A model generated the notes under the pieces. It searched no databases, was not told where the DNA came from, and saw only the letters and a list, made by a program, of their open reading frames with translations. DNA of 64,000 nt from Megaleporinus macrocephalus (taxonomy: Eukaryota; Chordata; Actinopteri; Characiformes; Anostomidae), in the NCBI GenBank assembly GCA_021613375.1, contig CM038711.1, forward strand, positions 15,152,576 through 15,216,575, in the 5' to 3' direction. Both the position numbers and the translations under genes were made by a program. Positions 23,970 to 36,155 of this stretch are shown here, piece after piece. Position 1 is the first letter of the stretch, and each line of letters opens with the position of its first letter.

Positions 23970-24012
23970 AATAAATGAATGAATAAATAAATAAATAAAT
24001 AAATAAATAAAA
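23970..24012. repeat. AAAT/GAAT tetranucleotide microsatellite
   Basis: Run of AATA repeats, preceded by two GAAT units, directly after the Tc1-like relic. Confidence 0.9.
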
Positions 24013-25227
24013 CTTTAAAAAGTTGAAGTGAACCTAATGGTGCCATTGAATGCATTTATACATTATTCTTTGAGGTCTACATAGAAGCTATCTGAGAAAA
24101 TGCTTAATTGTGGTTTCACATGTCCAATCAAAAACCCTTTGATTTGGTCCTAGAATGAAACAAGCTGATTTCCCCTTTTTGATAAGCTCATGAATGAAAG
24201 TGTGCGTATCAACAGATGGGCATTAGTCATTCAAATCAAGATGAAGCTAAAAAGAAGATAGTAGTAAAATATGGTTTTATTAGTCATACATTACATTGCA
24301 TCAGTGTAGAGTTTGAGCTCATGAATTGTTGCTTCTGTATGACCCAAAGCCTTATACAGCACCCAGTGTAGCCTTAAGCTAACAGTCAGAACAGTATTGC
24401 ATTTCTCCATTCTATTCATTTGCCAGCGATATTGTTGGACGTCCTACGAGAATCCAGCTGAATGTGCTTTGTTACCTTGCTTATGAATTTCATTTCTGCC
24501 AGTTCACAGTGTGCAAACCAGCAACACAATATAATCTGCCTGTGGCTGTGCTCGGTTTCCACTGAGTTTTAAATAGGCACTGATATCATGGAGGTCACAT
24601 CTACGGCGAAAGGAGTGATAAAGCTGCAGATTGTTCACTTATAAGCACTGTTCCAAACAGAAAACGTTGCGTTTAAAAATTATGCCAAAATGAAAAAATA
24701 TCAATAAATATATGTGTCTGCGTGTGTGTGTGCGTGCGTGTGTATATGTATAAAACAATCAAAGCAGCATACGTCTTATTTGCTATCCAACCATTTCTAC
24801 AATGAAAATTACTGTGCAGAATTGCCACTGCAGCTTAAGTAATAAAATGGAAAAAAAAGACCTTTTAGTCCTGTCTTCATTGAGGTCCATTGTTATTTTT
24901 CTCTTCCAAGTCCCTTGTGTTGTTTACCAATGTGACTTACCTGTTGTATATATTGTACACGGGAGTAATAAGGGACGCATGTACTACAGCTACTGCTTTG
25001 TGTACAAAGCTCACAGTTGCTTTGGAGTCTCACATCTTGTGAACTCTAAAAATGTATAGTATAATATTTATAGTAACAAATATACTATATAATTCATTGT
25101 GTTCCACTGTTTCAAATAGAAACACTTACATTTATCTCTCAATTGCACATTCAACAACCCTTACCCTTAACTGTATTTTCTTAAATTTACACATTTGTTA
25201 CTCTTAATATAATCTATTATATTTATT
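24013..25227. other. intergenic, no gene recognised
   Basis: AT-rich. A TG-rich dinucleotide run lies at 24,713-24,750. No exon or transposon terminus was recognised. Confidence 0.5.
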
Positions 25228-25305
25228 ATTTATACAAACCAAATTTCAAAAAGTTGGGACACTGTGTAAATAAATGTAAATAAAAACACAATGCAACGGT
25301 GGGGC
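25228..25305 (+). mobile_element. DNA-transposon end fragment (ttgggacac family)
   Basis: Contains aaatttcaaaaagttgggac followed by actgtgtaaat and aaaaacacaatgcaacg. This matches the left terminus of a common fish DNA transposon whose ends read ccaacttttttgga. A right end of the same type occurs near 30,155. Confidence 0.6.
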
Positions 25306-26530
25306 AAAAATCCTCCTCATCCTCCTTAGGCTGCTTTTTTATTCTTGTCTTCTCTATGCTATCTTTATTTTTGCAGTTCTTTATGCTGCTGTCCATCTTC
25401 ACAGGAGTTATCTATGAAACTCTTTAGAGCATTGTCTGTTGTACCATGTAGTCGTCTAGAATTTGATATGCTAATCCCCAAGGCTGATGTTAGGTTACTA
25501 TTGGAACTCCCATTCCACCTTCAGTACTGCAGCACTTACAGGCCAGTGCTTCTACTGACTGTAACTGCTACATCATTTAAGGTAGAACAGAAAATGAAAA
25601 TAAGACTCTAACACCTTCATCCAATTTCTGTCCACTAAGTGAATGCTTACTTACTTGAGATGGGGGTAGTGGGGGCGGAGGTGCACTGGTTTAACTTACA
25701 AATCACTATATACATTATATATATTATAGCGTTCTTGCCTGAGTGTTCTTGTGCTTGTATGCATACATGTGTGCATTAGCTCAAAACCATGTCATTGACT
25801 AGAACTGACCCAAAGACGACTGACAGAGTTCTAGTTTTACTTCATCCACCTACAAGTGGAATAGTAATAGCATTAAAGCAAGAATCAGCTAAAATGTGTG
25901 TAATGTTAGCATTAACATCATCTCACTATTGAACATTATCAAACTCTTTACAGTAGCAATTCTAAAAAATATTGACTGCTTAAATGTACCACTTAAATGC
26001 ACATTTTTGTGCATGTTTTGGTCCTGTAATAGTACTTAGTGATTTTATTTTCGCCTAACTTAAATTGTCTATAGGCTTTGGATGTAGAAGAACATTTAAA
26101 AAGTGTTCTCAAGATCAAATACATATTCTAACTGCCCTCTAAATGTTATTACACCATGGTTGTCATCAGCTTTGCACAACAGAAGTGCATACAAACCTCA
26201 TTATTGTGTGTTCTGTGCTAATGCTACTTTGTCTTTCAATTTTAGCAAAAAAAAGAATAAAAAATCATGCATAGCATAACTTTAATATCATAGGTTTATA
26301 ATTTACTAAGTCTAAGGAATGAAAAAAATATTCATATTCTGTTTGCTGCAATAATGAAACTGTGTTGTTTTATTTTGATTTTGAACACTATTCTGTTAAA
26401 AATGCTTTTTAAAAATGAGCCGGTCAGCGATGAACAGAACTGCTAGCCCCATCCTAGAATACCATTAGAGCCTGCATTTAACACATACAGTGTACAACAG
26501 CACTGGTGCCAATGCAGTGGAAAACACTAT
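25306..26530. other. intergenic, no gene recognised
   Basis: AT-rich, non-coding. No recognisable repeat boundary was found. Confidence 0.45.
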
Positions 26531-26733
26531 GATTATATCAGTGGTTCTCAACCCTCATACTGGCGGACCCCTGCCCTGCATATTTTTGTGTTTTGTGTTA
26601 ATCCCAACACACCTGTTCACAATTAACAATTAACAGTTATCATTTAACAATTAACAAGCTTGTCCTGAGTTGACGTGGGTGTGCTTTGGCTGGGGGTCCT
26701 TCAGGACCAGGATTGTGAACTACTGGATTATAT
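26531..26733. mobile_element. 187-bp hAT-type MITE with perfect 8-bp target duplication
   Basis: The element spans 26,539-26,725. Its left end cagtggttctcaa and inverted right end cagtagttcacaa differ at two positions. The flanks gattatat at 26,531-26,538 and 26,726-26,733 are identical, the 8-bp target duplication characteristic of hAT transposons. The interior is a set of aattaacaatt words with no coding capacity. A truncated relative is at 3,015-3,142. Confidence 0.85.
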
Positions 26734-26966
26734 GGGCTGCTCATTCTGATGCACTCTTTAAATGAAATTCTTAAAACTGAGCCTGTAAAAAACTATGTAA
26801 TTTGATATCGTTGATGACTGACAAGTAACCCCTTGACAATGCTTTAAAGGCAATAATCACCAAGTCGGGAAGCTGACAGACAACGTGGGGACTACTTTAC
26901 CATTAAACAGCTCGCTAAATATGCTGGAAAACCAAGAAGTGTGCAGGTGTACGTCCCAATAGTCAT

Positions 26967-27001
26967 TAGAGAGAGTGAGAGAGAGAGTGAGAGAGAGAGA
27001 G
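26967..27001. repeat. GA microsatellite
   Basis: Interrupted GA dinucleotide run. Confidence 0.85.
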
Positions 27002-27104
27002 GTGAGAGCTGCCAGTTAGTTCTCTGTGTTACGCTCTGAAATGCTAGCTTTATCTACACCACAGCTCTTCTCCTCCTACTTTAGCTTTTCCTGAAGTTCA
27101 GCTT

Positions 27105-27470
27105 AGAAACTGATGACTTGTGACTTGACTTGACAACATCACTAAAGAATTGCGACTTGACTTTTACTTTACCTTTACTGACTTGGACTTGGAATCGGAC
27201 TTGAGCTTTAAGATCTGAAAAGACTCGCCACCGTATTTTTACATAATAAATAAGGAAAACTTACTTAATCAAATAACTGCATCATTTTGTGTTAAATGCT
27301 GCAACGCAAGGGAAAATAATCTTGTTCAACTACAAAGATTATGCTGCAGTAAATAAAAAAGAACGGCGACATGCAGGACATGTGGAGTCAAGATCACAGA
27401 TGGAGCTGCAACCACTTCAAACTTTGTTGGACTTTTGATGCTGCAAAAAGAACTGTAAGTCTCTGCTATG
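27105..27470 (+). mobile_element. hAT-like element with BED zinc-finger remnant
   Basis: Starts with a gacttg-rich tract (27,108-27,235), then AT-rich sequence. At 27,372 a frame reads CRTCGVKITDGAATTSNF, the first half of a BED-type zinc finger as found in hAT transposases and ZBED genes (paired Cys followed by TTSN). The expected His pair that completes the finger is not seen, and a possible splice donor (aactgtaagt) lies just downstream. Interpreted as a decayed hAT first-exon fragment. Confidence 0.6.
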
Positions 27471-27581
27471 TATATTTCACATATAGCAGTTAGATAGCTA
27501 GCTGGCTAACAAGCTGGCAAATTTAGCGACATAATTATAAACGACAGCTAATGTGAACGAAGCTCTCTCCCTCTGTTCATC

Positions 27582-27839
27582 CCTCCTAGATATTTCATCG
27601 TCCACTGTGAACTTTACTGAAAAATTTAAGCATTTAGGAAGCACAGCATCTCAGACAGGAAGTGTTCAAGTAGTGCAGAAAAGTGCCAAACACTGATCAG
27701 TAAATGCAGAGCTACTGCAGAGTTCACACATGCTGTTAGAACTGAAAGACCAGGTCCAGATATTAATGCTTATGGGTTTGAATGTGATGTTATTAAAGTG
27801 TCCTGTAGGTGTAATGTGTACTAATACTTCCATATAGTG
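27582..27839 (+). mobile_element. internally deleted Tc1-like derivative
   Basis: Begins with cctcctagatatttcatcgt and ends with taatacttccatatagtgc. Both words correspond to the two extremes of the relic at 23,209-23,925, but the transposase middle is absent. About 258 bp. No left terminal repeat was found. Confidence 0.65.
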
Positions 27840-28079
27840 CAGTGTTTCTCAGCCTTGGCCTTTCAGGCCCACTGCCTCACATTTTAGTAGTTTTTCTGCT
27901 TCAACACCTATTTTAACTCGGTAACAGACTGGTAATGAGGTGATTAGTGATTAGAACTGCTTAAAATGATCTAATTTCATATGCAAGTTATTTTTGTTAT
28001 AATACAAACTTTAAAAACATTAATGTTATATTAATCGTAGTTTAATATTCTACTAATCAACTGCATCAATTGTGTTAAA

Positions 28080-28205
28080 TACTGAAATGACATTACATCT
28101 GGTGACTTCACTAGGACTCGAAGTTTAAGATTTGGGACTTGACTCGAGACTCGCTTGTATTGACTTGGATTACGTAAATTGTGAAGACTCTGAAAAAACT
28201 CTGTT
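28080..28205 (+). repeat. gacttg-rich dispersed repeat fragment
   Basis: Words gggacttgactcgagactcg and tgacttggatt resemble the tract at 27,108-27,235 in the same orientation, and in reverse complement the tract at 42,440-42,560. Possibly the other part of the same hAT-like element, split by the Tc1 derivative. Confidence 0.5.
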
Positions 28206-29750
28206 AAAACCACAAGGGGACTTTTAGATGTTGTGTTTTTTATGATTACTTTGTTTAATATGTGATTTGATTAAATATTTGTAGGATAATTGTAGGAATA
28301 TGAACCAAAAAAAGAATATAAAGTAAAAAGCTGCAGCAGGTATTGGGTGGGCAGGGGGGAAATGGAGTCTGGTGGGAAGGGTAGGATAAAATTGCTAATT
28401 GCGAAGTAGAAAATATTGTGCTGGTTATTTAAAGATATCACCCACGTCTAGCAGAAACAGAAAAAAAATTAATCTCATGCATAGTGTTGTGACAAGCAGC
28501 TTTACATTAACAACCTTTCCTCAGCTCCATCGAAACATTCAAAGGTGTAAAAAAAAGTTGCTGTAAGGCGGCTGCATCATGCTAATATATATATATAACA
28601 AAATTATACAACATTATATTAGCACTTACAGTGCTTATTTGCTTTTAGCTTCACTCAAGTGAACAGTCTAGATGGTAATTCAGTGCTGGGGATTTTGTTT
28701 CAGGAGTAAAAAAAAAAACAGAATATATTGGAAAATCTGTTATATAGAATGTTTACACTCAGCATTATATGCCAAATGGCTTCTTTATTAGAAACACCAA
28801 CAGTATGTATATATAGGGTGGTGGACAACCTCAATGGTATATTTGATCTCCACATTTTAAAGGGGAATGTAGACTTTAAGAGAAAAAAATAAGAAAATAT
28901 GAACCAGTGATGTCAGAAAACATGGAGAGAAAACATGATGACCTTAGCAGTGGCTGATATCAATAAAAACACTAGAAATGTCCCTGTGCCTGATACCCCA
29001 GCACAACACATACTACCATTTCACTACCATGTCAGTGTACTTACTTTGCTTACAATGTTCCTAGATAATAAGTGTAGAATAGCAGAAACTGACCAGTGAT
29101 GAATGAGGTTTACTATGGCTTAAAAATACATGGCAACAGATGGCCTACAATCTGTAATAGACTTCTCAATGCCCTGCCCAAATATTTGGTTGCAGAAAGC
29201 GTTATTAATTATTTATACCAGAGCATATTTATTTTGGATTCTTTATAAAAAATGTCATTGACAAATTTGTTGTTGTCAATGTCTAACCCAACTGCATACA
29301 CCGTAAGAAACACAGCTAAATGTGGGACACTACATGGGGATGCCAATTTTTAAAAAAAAATACATATCACAATAAATCATTGCTACTTATATTCTTTATG
29401 AACTTGTATTAGAAATTTATTCTGAATTATATTATTCTGAATATCCTTCAGAATATGATTAGAAACAGAATTTGAAAAACTTTGTGTTACAATCTACCTC
29501 AGTACTACCTCAAAAATATTTAAATAACTAGATTTTTAGACTTTAAAATGGCATTATAGATACAACATATATATGTGACAATTCAAAACAAAAACCCTCG
29601 TTGCATTTGGGAAAGTATGGAGTATGCTAAAAACAGAAAGCAGTGGTTAGTAATTCTGTGTTACACATGAAATTCAAAAGAGTACAAAACCACAATATTG
29701 CAGTTTTACCTATGACCTTTGTTTTTTGTAGATATATCATTTCACATTTT
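28206..29750. other. intergenic with weak repeat fragments
   Basis: AT-rich. The segment 28,985-29,180 contains caacacatactaccat, accatgtcagtgtac and caacagatggcctacaatct. These resemble a diverged copy of a common fish interspersed repeat, to which 38,655-38,720 may also belong. No gene was recognised. Confidence 0.4.
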
Positions 29751-29759
29751 ATGCTTGCA

Positions 29760-30180
29760 ACACGTTCCTAAAACAGTTGGGACAGAAGAATGTTTTCCAC
29801 TGTGTTATACCATGTTTCTTTTGACAACACTTACTAGTCATTTAGGGACTAAGGACACAAATTGATCCCAATTTGAAAGCAGAATGTTTGCCGTTCGGGT
29901 ATAGAGGTATTTTGTATATTTTGAGCTTAATAATTATGCAACAAGTTTGAAATGGGAGACTGCTGTGGACAGCAGGCAGGTCAATCTGACACCCAAACAC
30001 ACAACCTAGTTGTGAAACATAATTTTTCTAAATTTTCGGGAAAGTGGCGGAGCTTCGACCCATCCTCCTTTATATTGCTTCTCTTGTAGCCAAGCATGAT
30101 TGCATCACCTGTTAAAAACTTCACAATGTTCTTTGTTCTTAAAATTGTCCCGTCCCAACTTTTTTGGAAGATGTTGCAGT
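29760..30180. mobile_element. decayed DNA transposon (ttgggac family)
   Basis: Contains aaacagttgggacagaagaa and, at the right, gtcccaacttttttggaaga, which are inverted relative to each other. Together with ccactgtgttataccatg this fits an internally deleted copy of the same family as the fragment at 25,228. Coding sequence is not preserved. Confidence 0.6.
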
Positions 30181-30231
30181 CATCAATTTTGAAAATATAC
30201 ATATATTGAAAGAACAACAAGATTTATAAGG

Positions 30232-30239
<8 letters not shown>

Positions 30240-30319
<80 letters not shown>
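30240..30319. repeat. (AT)n microsatellite, about 80 bp
   Basis: Uninterrupted AT dinucleotide run of about 39 units. It is self-complementary, so able to form a hairpin or cruciform. Open frames reading alternating Ile and Tyr through it are artefacts. Confidence 0.97.
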
Positions 30320-30322
<3 letters not shown>

Positions 30323-31410
30323 AATCTATAGGGTAGGTGGCAGCCAATGAATTTCTTATGTGGTACAAGTTTATAAGCAGAAAACTTGCTGTTGTCGTGG
30401 CACAGTTCTGTGTGCCCACCCACAGGCATGCGCTGTACGGTACATTTGGTGCTTTGTTCTGATACAATTAAATGTTAAAAAAATGCCCGCATCGGCCAGG
30501 CTCAAAGACACACAATATTTATGTTTTCCCCTCAGCGTTGGGGTGTGAGCTGTTCACAAAATATCCCAACAACAAATCCCCTCTTCTCTGATATTTAGTG
30601 TAAACAAGCTGAGAAAGAAACGCTGATAACAAGCAAAGGGGGTAGATATGAAGAAGCCACAAGAGTGCTCTGATCATTTATGAACTGAAAGAAAGCAAGC
30701 TGCTAAAAGCAAGAAAACAGCATGAACCAGGACAGACAAAATGAAATCAAAACTACATCAAGAGAATGACACAGGCTTCAGTGTGGCTTGTTTTTTTTAT
30801 ATATATATACGATTCTCCCTATTCTTTGGAGAAGCTTAATGAAACAACGTCACTCACGTATATTTTCAATTCAACCGCTCAGCGCATACAAATAATTATC
30901 TCCAATTTGCTGTTTTTACTTGACCATGGCAGGTTTGGGTTACACTGTTGCGCCTTGTTAATGTCAGATATCTTGCTGTGTAATTTCCCATTCATTAGAT
31001 TCTACGATTGTTTTAGTCAGGTTTTCAGGTACGGCAAATCTAAATAAAGCCTACATGTCGAGATTACACAGCCTTTTAAAGTGCGTTAGGCATTATAACA
31101 GGCTATGACAGCAGCCATTTGTCATGTATACAACTACCGTCTCCTCTTGTTAATGGTGCTCCTAATGCTAATGGTTTATTTGATTAACTGCAGTGGGTTT
31201 GTCATCAAGAAGAATGGCTTGCTTTGGTAATCATGTATTCTGGCTGCAAATGTGTGTGGCTGCCAGTTTTCTTCCAAAACATACTATTATAGTAAAATGT
31301 AGCAAGATCACCTTTCATATATATCAAGTATATAAGTGTATATATATATATATATGGATTTGAAGTGCAGTCAAGATGTGTTAGAAGTGTGGACTTTGAA
31401 CAATAATTCA
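30320..31410. other. intergenic, no gene recognised
   Basis: AT-rich. Short AT runs lie at 30,800-30,810 and 31,340-31,355. The stretch 31,000-31,230 is non-repetitive. Confidence 0.45.
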
Positions 31411-31419
31411 AGAAGAAAT

Positions 31420-32160
31420 TGCAGCTATTTTTTCGTACTCCTTTCATTTTCACAGGCTCAAAAGTAATTGAACAGAGACTGATAAGCAGTTTCATAGCCA
31501 GGTGTGGCCTGGTCTCATTATTTCATGATAAATTAAGAAGATATAGGGTCTGGAGTTGATTTCAAGCATCGAATACACATTTGTTAGCTGTACACGAAAA
31601 GTCTGCAAAGAGGTGTCTATGCATGAGTAGGGCCATCATTAAGCTGAAAAAACTAAATGGCCAAATCAACAATTTGGCATATTCATAAAATGAAGAAACA
31701 CATCAAAGAACTCAGACACACCAAAAAGCCTGGAAGACCATAGATTAAAATTAAAATGGATAATTGCAAAGTTCTTTCTGTGAAGAAAAAACACTAGTCA
31801 AGTCAAAGACATGCTAGAGACGGTTAATTGGCACATCATTGTCCAAGTCTACAATCAAGAGACACCATCATGAATGTAAAAACAGAGGAATGTAAACAAC
31901 TGGTAACATTCTACATCAGATGGTGTAGATTAGATTTTGCTGGAACAAGATTCTTTGGACAGTTAAAACCAGGAATAACCTGTACCAGACAAAGAGAAGA
32001 ATATGGAAGAAGGCACTTATTATTTGAAAAACCATCTGTCAAACATGGTGGAGGCAACTTTATGGCATAGGCATGTATGACTACCAATTGAGAATGCTTT
32101 TAACTTGCTGTGGACAAACTAAAGGCAGAAAGACCCACAAATATGCGACAACTGAAGACC
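31420..32160 (+). mobile_element. decayed Tc1-like transposon, second family
   Basis: Contains aggctcaaaagtaattgaac near the start, then ccatcattaagctgaaaaaa, a run reading roughly as lysine-rich N-terminal transposase sequence, and aaacatggtggaggcaactt, the region just before the central catalytic part. The catalytic C-terminal half is lost by about 32,160. Open frames within (for example 31,828-32,070) are remnants. Confidence 0.75.
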
Positions 32161-33400
32161 TCCAAACCTCCGTCCGAGGCAGTCTACTATCAATATATGT
32201 GATTATGTGATTGTGTTTTTCTACTCATTAAATTTGAACATCTTAACCATGAAACTGTCATGGCACTACAATTTCATGACAGCATTAGCATTTCAAACAG
32301 CCCAGTTCCAATGTTTACAACAACTGTCGTTTTACTTATTTTACTTATCTTTAAAGATTCTAAAATAAAAAAACAAGCACACAAGACCTCAAAATTACCA
32401 ACCAGTCCAGAGAAAGTCCATTTTAATGAATGATTCTACTAAAATTGAAAGTTTTATGGAATAGTGGTGACAGCTGTAATATGGTGTATACATAAAAGGG
32501 TCTGATCATATTTTCTAAACCGTTTTCATTTAGCTTATCCGTTTCGCTTTTTCACACTATCTTCTTCAAAGCAGGACGTTAACAAGGGCCGTTGTTTGTC
32601 GTATCCACTGACATTATTAGCACTATCTTCAGACAGCCACCCCTCGGTTGTATCTTTATTTACTGGAAGCCTTTGATTCTGTAAATGAGCAAACAAATGG
32701 ATCAAGTCCCTCGAATTAATTGGTTGACATCTTGGAAATGAAAATGAGCTACTGTGCACAACACAATCAGAGGGTGTGTGCCCTCCCATTAAGGAGCGAG
32801 GCATGGCGCACCATGCTCACAAACACACACACATACGCACAGCTGGGCATTCAGATTCACCAATTAGACTCAGCCAACCAAGGGAGGGGAACTAAAGATG
32901 CAATTCCTTAGAGGAACCGCTGACTCCTCTGGTCAGCCAAAGCATTCTGGGAAGGTTGGGGATGTTTGCAGTTCTCCCTAAAGACTGCTTTTGTGTGTAT
33001 GTGGCTGCTGTTCCCTCATATTATATCCTTAAAATATATAAAACTGGCACTTGCTCTGAAATAAAATACGCTGAATAAAAAAAAGGCAAAACACACCCAT
33101 GTGGCTTCAATTCACAGATTATCTGATTTATCGTGTCAAAGAGCAAGTCCGGTGGATACGACCCGGTTAATTGTACTGCAGCCTCATGACCAAAAGAGCA
33201 AATACCCACGCATACATGCCTTAACTTCTTAAGATGCCACTAAATGCACATTGGAGCGCATCATTTCAAACTTAAGTATACATCAAGCATTTATCCAGGC
33301 AAAGGTCTGGTTGTGCTCTACCCCCAACCCCACCTTGCACAAATAAGTGAAGCAAACAAGGTGGCCATAGAAGAATAACTTTGCCCTGAAAAACCTTACA
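32161..33400. other. intergenic, no gene recognised
   Basis: Mixed composition. The part 32,640-33,000 is GC-richer and non-repetitive. No exon was recognised. Confidence 0.45.
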
Positions 33401-33413
33401 ATGGGTGGTTTGT

Positions 33414-33700
33414 TAAAGGGCCCATATCATGGAAAACCTAATTTATTGAAATAGAAGAATTGGGTGCAGTAATATATATATATATATAAATTTATAAGCA
33501 GATAAAGATGAGTGGGAAATGGTCAGACAAAGTTGCTTTGGTGCATAAAGCCACATTTATTGTTGTTTTGTTATATTATATTTTCCTCTTAATCCCAATT
33601 CCGTGGTGGTTCATGCAGTTCAGTGCGGGTACATGTTGGAGAGACAGTCCCTATTTACATCACCATTTTCCAACATGACTTTTTTCCTTCAGGTTTAAAC
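33414..33700. repeat. possible MITE-like segment
   Basis: Begins with agggcccatatcatggaaaa, a word typical of fish non-autonomous repeats, and holds a short TA run at 33,471-33,487. Its right boundary is not identified. Confidence 0.3.
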
Positions 33701-33727
33701 AAGCTGATTTTGTTTCTTTCACGGCCG

Positions 33728-33850
33728 GGCACAGTTGTATGCAAAGGTTTGGTCCCCCTGGTCAAATTACAGTATGTTGATATCCTTAGTGAAATTAAGT
33801 TTGCACATTATATACAAGGAACAAACTAAAATATGGCATTTTAATTTGTA
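33728..33850 (+). mobile_element. Tc1-like left-end fragment
   Basis: The sequence cacagttgtatgcaaaggtt followed by tggtccccctggtcaaatta resembles the terminus of Tc1-like elements whose ends read gtgcaaaagtttgg with cccctggtcaaatta. Only the terminal part is present. Confidence 0.6.
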
Positions 33851-35860
33851 TATATCTCTTAATTTGCCTGTTAATTCTACCTATGAGCAAAAGGGGAACT
33901 CCTCCTCCTCTGGTCCACACAGGTAGGTAAAACAATAATGTGACATGAGCTATATGATTGAAGAATAAGATGCTATAAAAATACAATGTTGATACAATGA
34001 AAATAAGAAAGGAAATAAAGCAGCCTGTCGATGTACAGAAGTATCTAAATTAGCTAGTGATAACCGATGACTACTGCTAGATAGATTAGAGTAACAAATT
34101 CTATAAGAATTTCTTATAGATCTATAAGAAACAGTCACTGTAACTGACTAGTAACACAGTTACAGTCTCTCTGTTACTGATACTGAGGTCTAAGTAACAA
34201 ATAAGAAATAAATCTATTAAAAACTTGGTCCCTGGTCAGGTGATTATTACACTAGCAGTATGGACACCTCAGAGAAGATAACAGGTAAAGAGGCTGATGA
34301 TTCTGGGGTTTTTAGTAAGGCTAGCAATGTGATCCAGGAATATGGCATGTCCTGCTCTACTGACCTGTGCAGTTCTAATATTTCTTCACTGATCTACAGT
34401 GCCTCAAAGATCAAAAATTGAATGCTGTTGTCTCCGGTTTCCTGAACACTACAATAAAAAATAATGTATTGCTGGAGATGGGGCACATCGCCCTAAAACC
34501 TTTCAAGGTTTGAAGATGATTACTCCAATTTTCACAGAGTTACAGTGCTCTCATTTTCTCTGAATGTGCAGACCTCCATCATGGACGAAAATTTCAGCAA
34601 GGCCGTCAAAGGTCTACTTTGAAATCGAAAGCAAATGCGCGAGACTCCGGGGTCCATACCTCCCATTCCCTGAGGGCTAGCAACTTTGTCCAGAGCACAC
34701 TGGAAAAGGGCACTTCACACTCTACTTAACAGTGGAATTTGGCTTGACCAAGTCATGTTCTTAAAGTCACTTGTTGCAAAGCAATCCCACCTCCTGAGGG
34801 TTAGACATCATCAGCAATTAGTTGATGTAGGCTTGCCTTTCATCCCAAAACTGTCGACAGTCTGAAATGGTGTATCCGCCAGTACAAATATGTTAGGAGC
34901 GTAGTATTGTGAGGCAGGGAAGAAAAGTCTACGAATAGTTCTAGTTTGAGTCTGTGCAGGCACCAGCATCATCAGGAGGGTGAGTGGGGGATGAAGGTGA
35001 GGCATTCTGCACAGCAGGAGAGTGATTGGACATGTAGGAAGTTTCACGGTGGTCGAACTGGTCCCGAATGCAGGCGAGCAGGGGCACCCGATCAAGGCGG
35101 ATGGGCAGTTGTTCAGGTCAGCAGAGGAAACCCAGTTTCATTGTGATTCAGCTCAAAAGACAAGTGTGAGCAAGTGCATTTCAATTTTACCATTTTTCGA
35201 CATGGAGCTCATGACTTTAGTTATGATATGATGCAAACTGACATAATATAATGTTGACTGAGCTGCTGAGATTTCGGTTTGCAAAAGCGACATATGCAGG
35301 ATCATGTGGCGTTTATAAATGGAGTGGAAATTACGCCCACGCGGCCCAGTCGCCACATGTGTGGGGTGGATACTACAGCGGACTCACTGCTTATAAAATT
35401 GACATGACTTGGCAGGATTGCACTGCTGTAGGCGGATATATGTAAATGTGTTGACATCACTGAAACATTGAATCCTAAATGGGCCTTTTGCGCAGCTCAA
35501 TTTCCAATAAGTATGGGCTGCAAGGTGGTTGGTATATTTTGAAACTTTAAAGGGGCACTTTCTCCAAAATTCTAATTTAAATATATATAAATACAATGTT
35601 ATTCTGAGTAGTTTGCTATGAATCGAATGTTCTAACAATTTATGTCATCAGATGTCTGTGGAGCTTAATGCCTGTAACACCCCCCTTTCAAAAAACTATT
35701 ACAAGAAATGGTTATGAATATGTTTTCTAACATGAAAGGTGGTGAGATACATATAGTTAAGTGTACATAACAGTTTACTGATCATTTTACTGTATTTGTG
35801 TTCTAGACCAACACCACCACTGTAAAGAAATCTTGATAGGTGCCACAAAGGTCTTCAAAA
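33851..35860. other. intergenic, no gene recognised
   Basis: Several open frames of 60-95 codons on both strands without recognisable domains. The composition around 34,560-35,130 is less AT-rich, possibly an unrecognised old repeat. Confidence 0.4.
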
Positions 35861-35864
35861 CAGA

Positions 35865-36155
35865 GTTTAGGAGTCAGGTGCAGGTTCTCGTACTTGTTTA
35901 TAGGCTGGGTCAAAACCAAACAGACTTGCAGATCATCAGAGCAGTCACTGCATAAACACAAACCAAGAGCCAAGAACAGAAGCAAAGGATCATAACCGGG
36001 AAAGCTAAACATAACAGCCCTTAGTATTGCAGGACATGGCAAATACAAGACTTTGTTAAGTGCAAAACGGTATTGAGGTCTTATATACACAAATATGGGC
36101 AGTAATGAGAAACAGGTGATCAAATCAGCTAGTACTCTGGTGAGGGTCACCTCTG
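35865..36155 (-). repeat. possible LTR or SINE-like repeat on the minus strand
   Basis: Read on the minus strand it contains a TATA-like gtatataagacctcaa followed downstream by C/T-rich sequence and gagaacctgcacctgactcc, an arrangement seen in retrotransposon LTRs. No terminal TG/CA pair or duplication was established. Confidence 0.3.

Noticed and set aside
30183..30467. Open frames of alternating Ile and Tyr
   Set aside because: Translation of an (AT)n microsatellite.
31828..32070. 80-codon open frame as a cellular gene
   Set aside because: It lies inside a Tc1-like relic and matches transposase landmarks.
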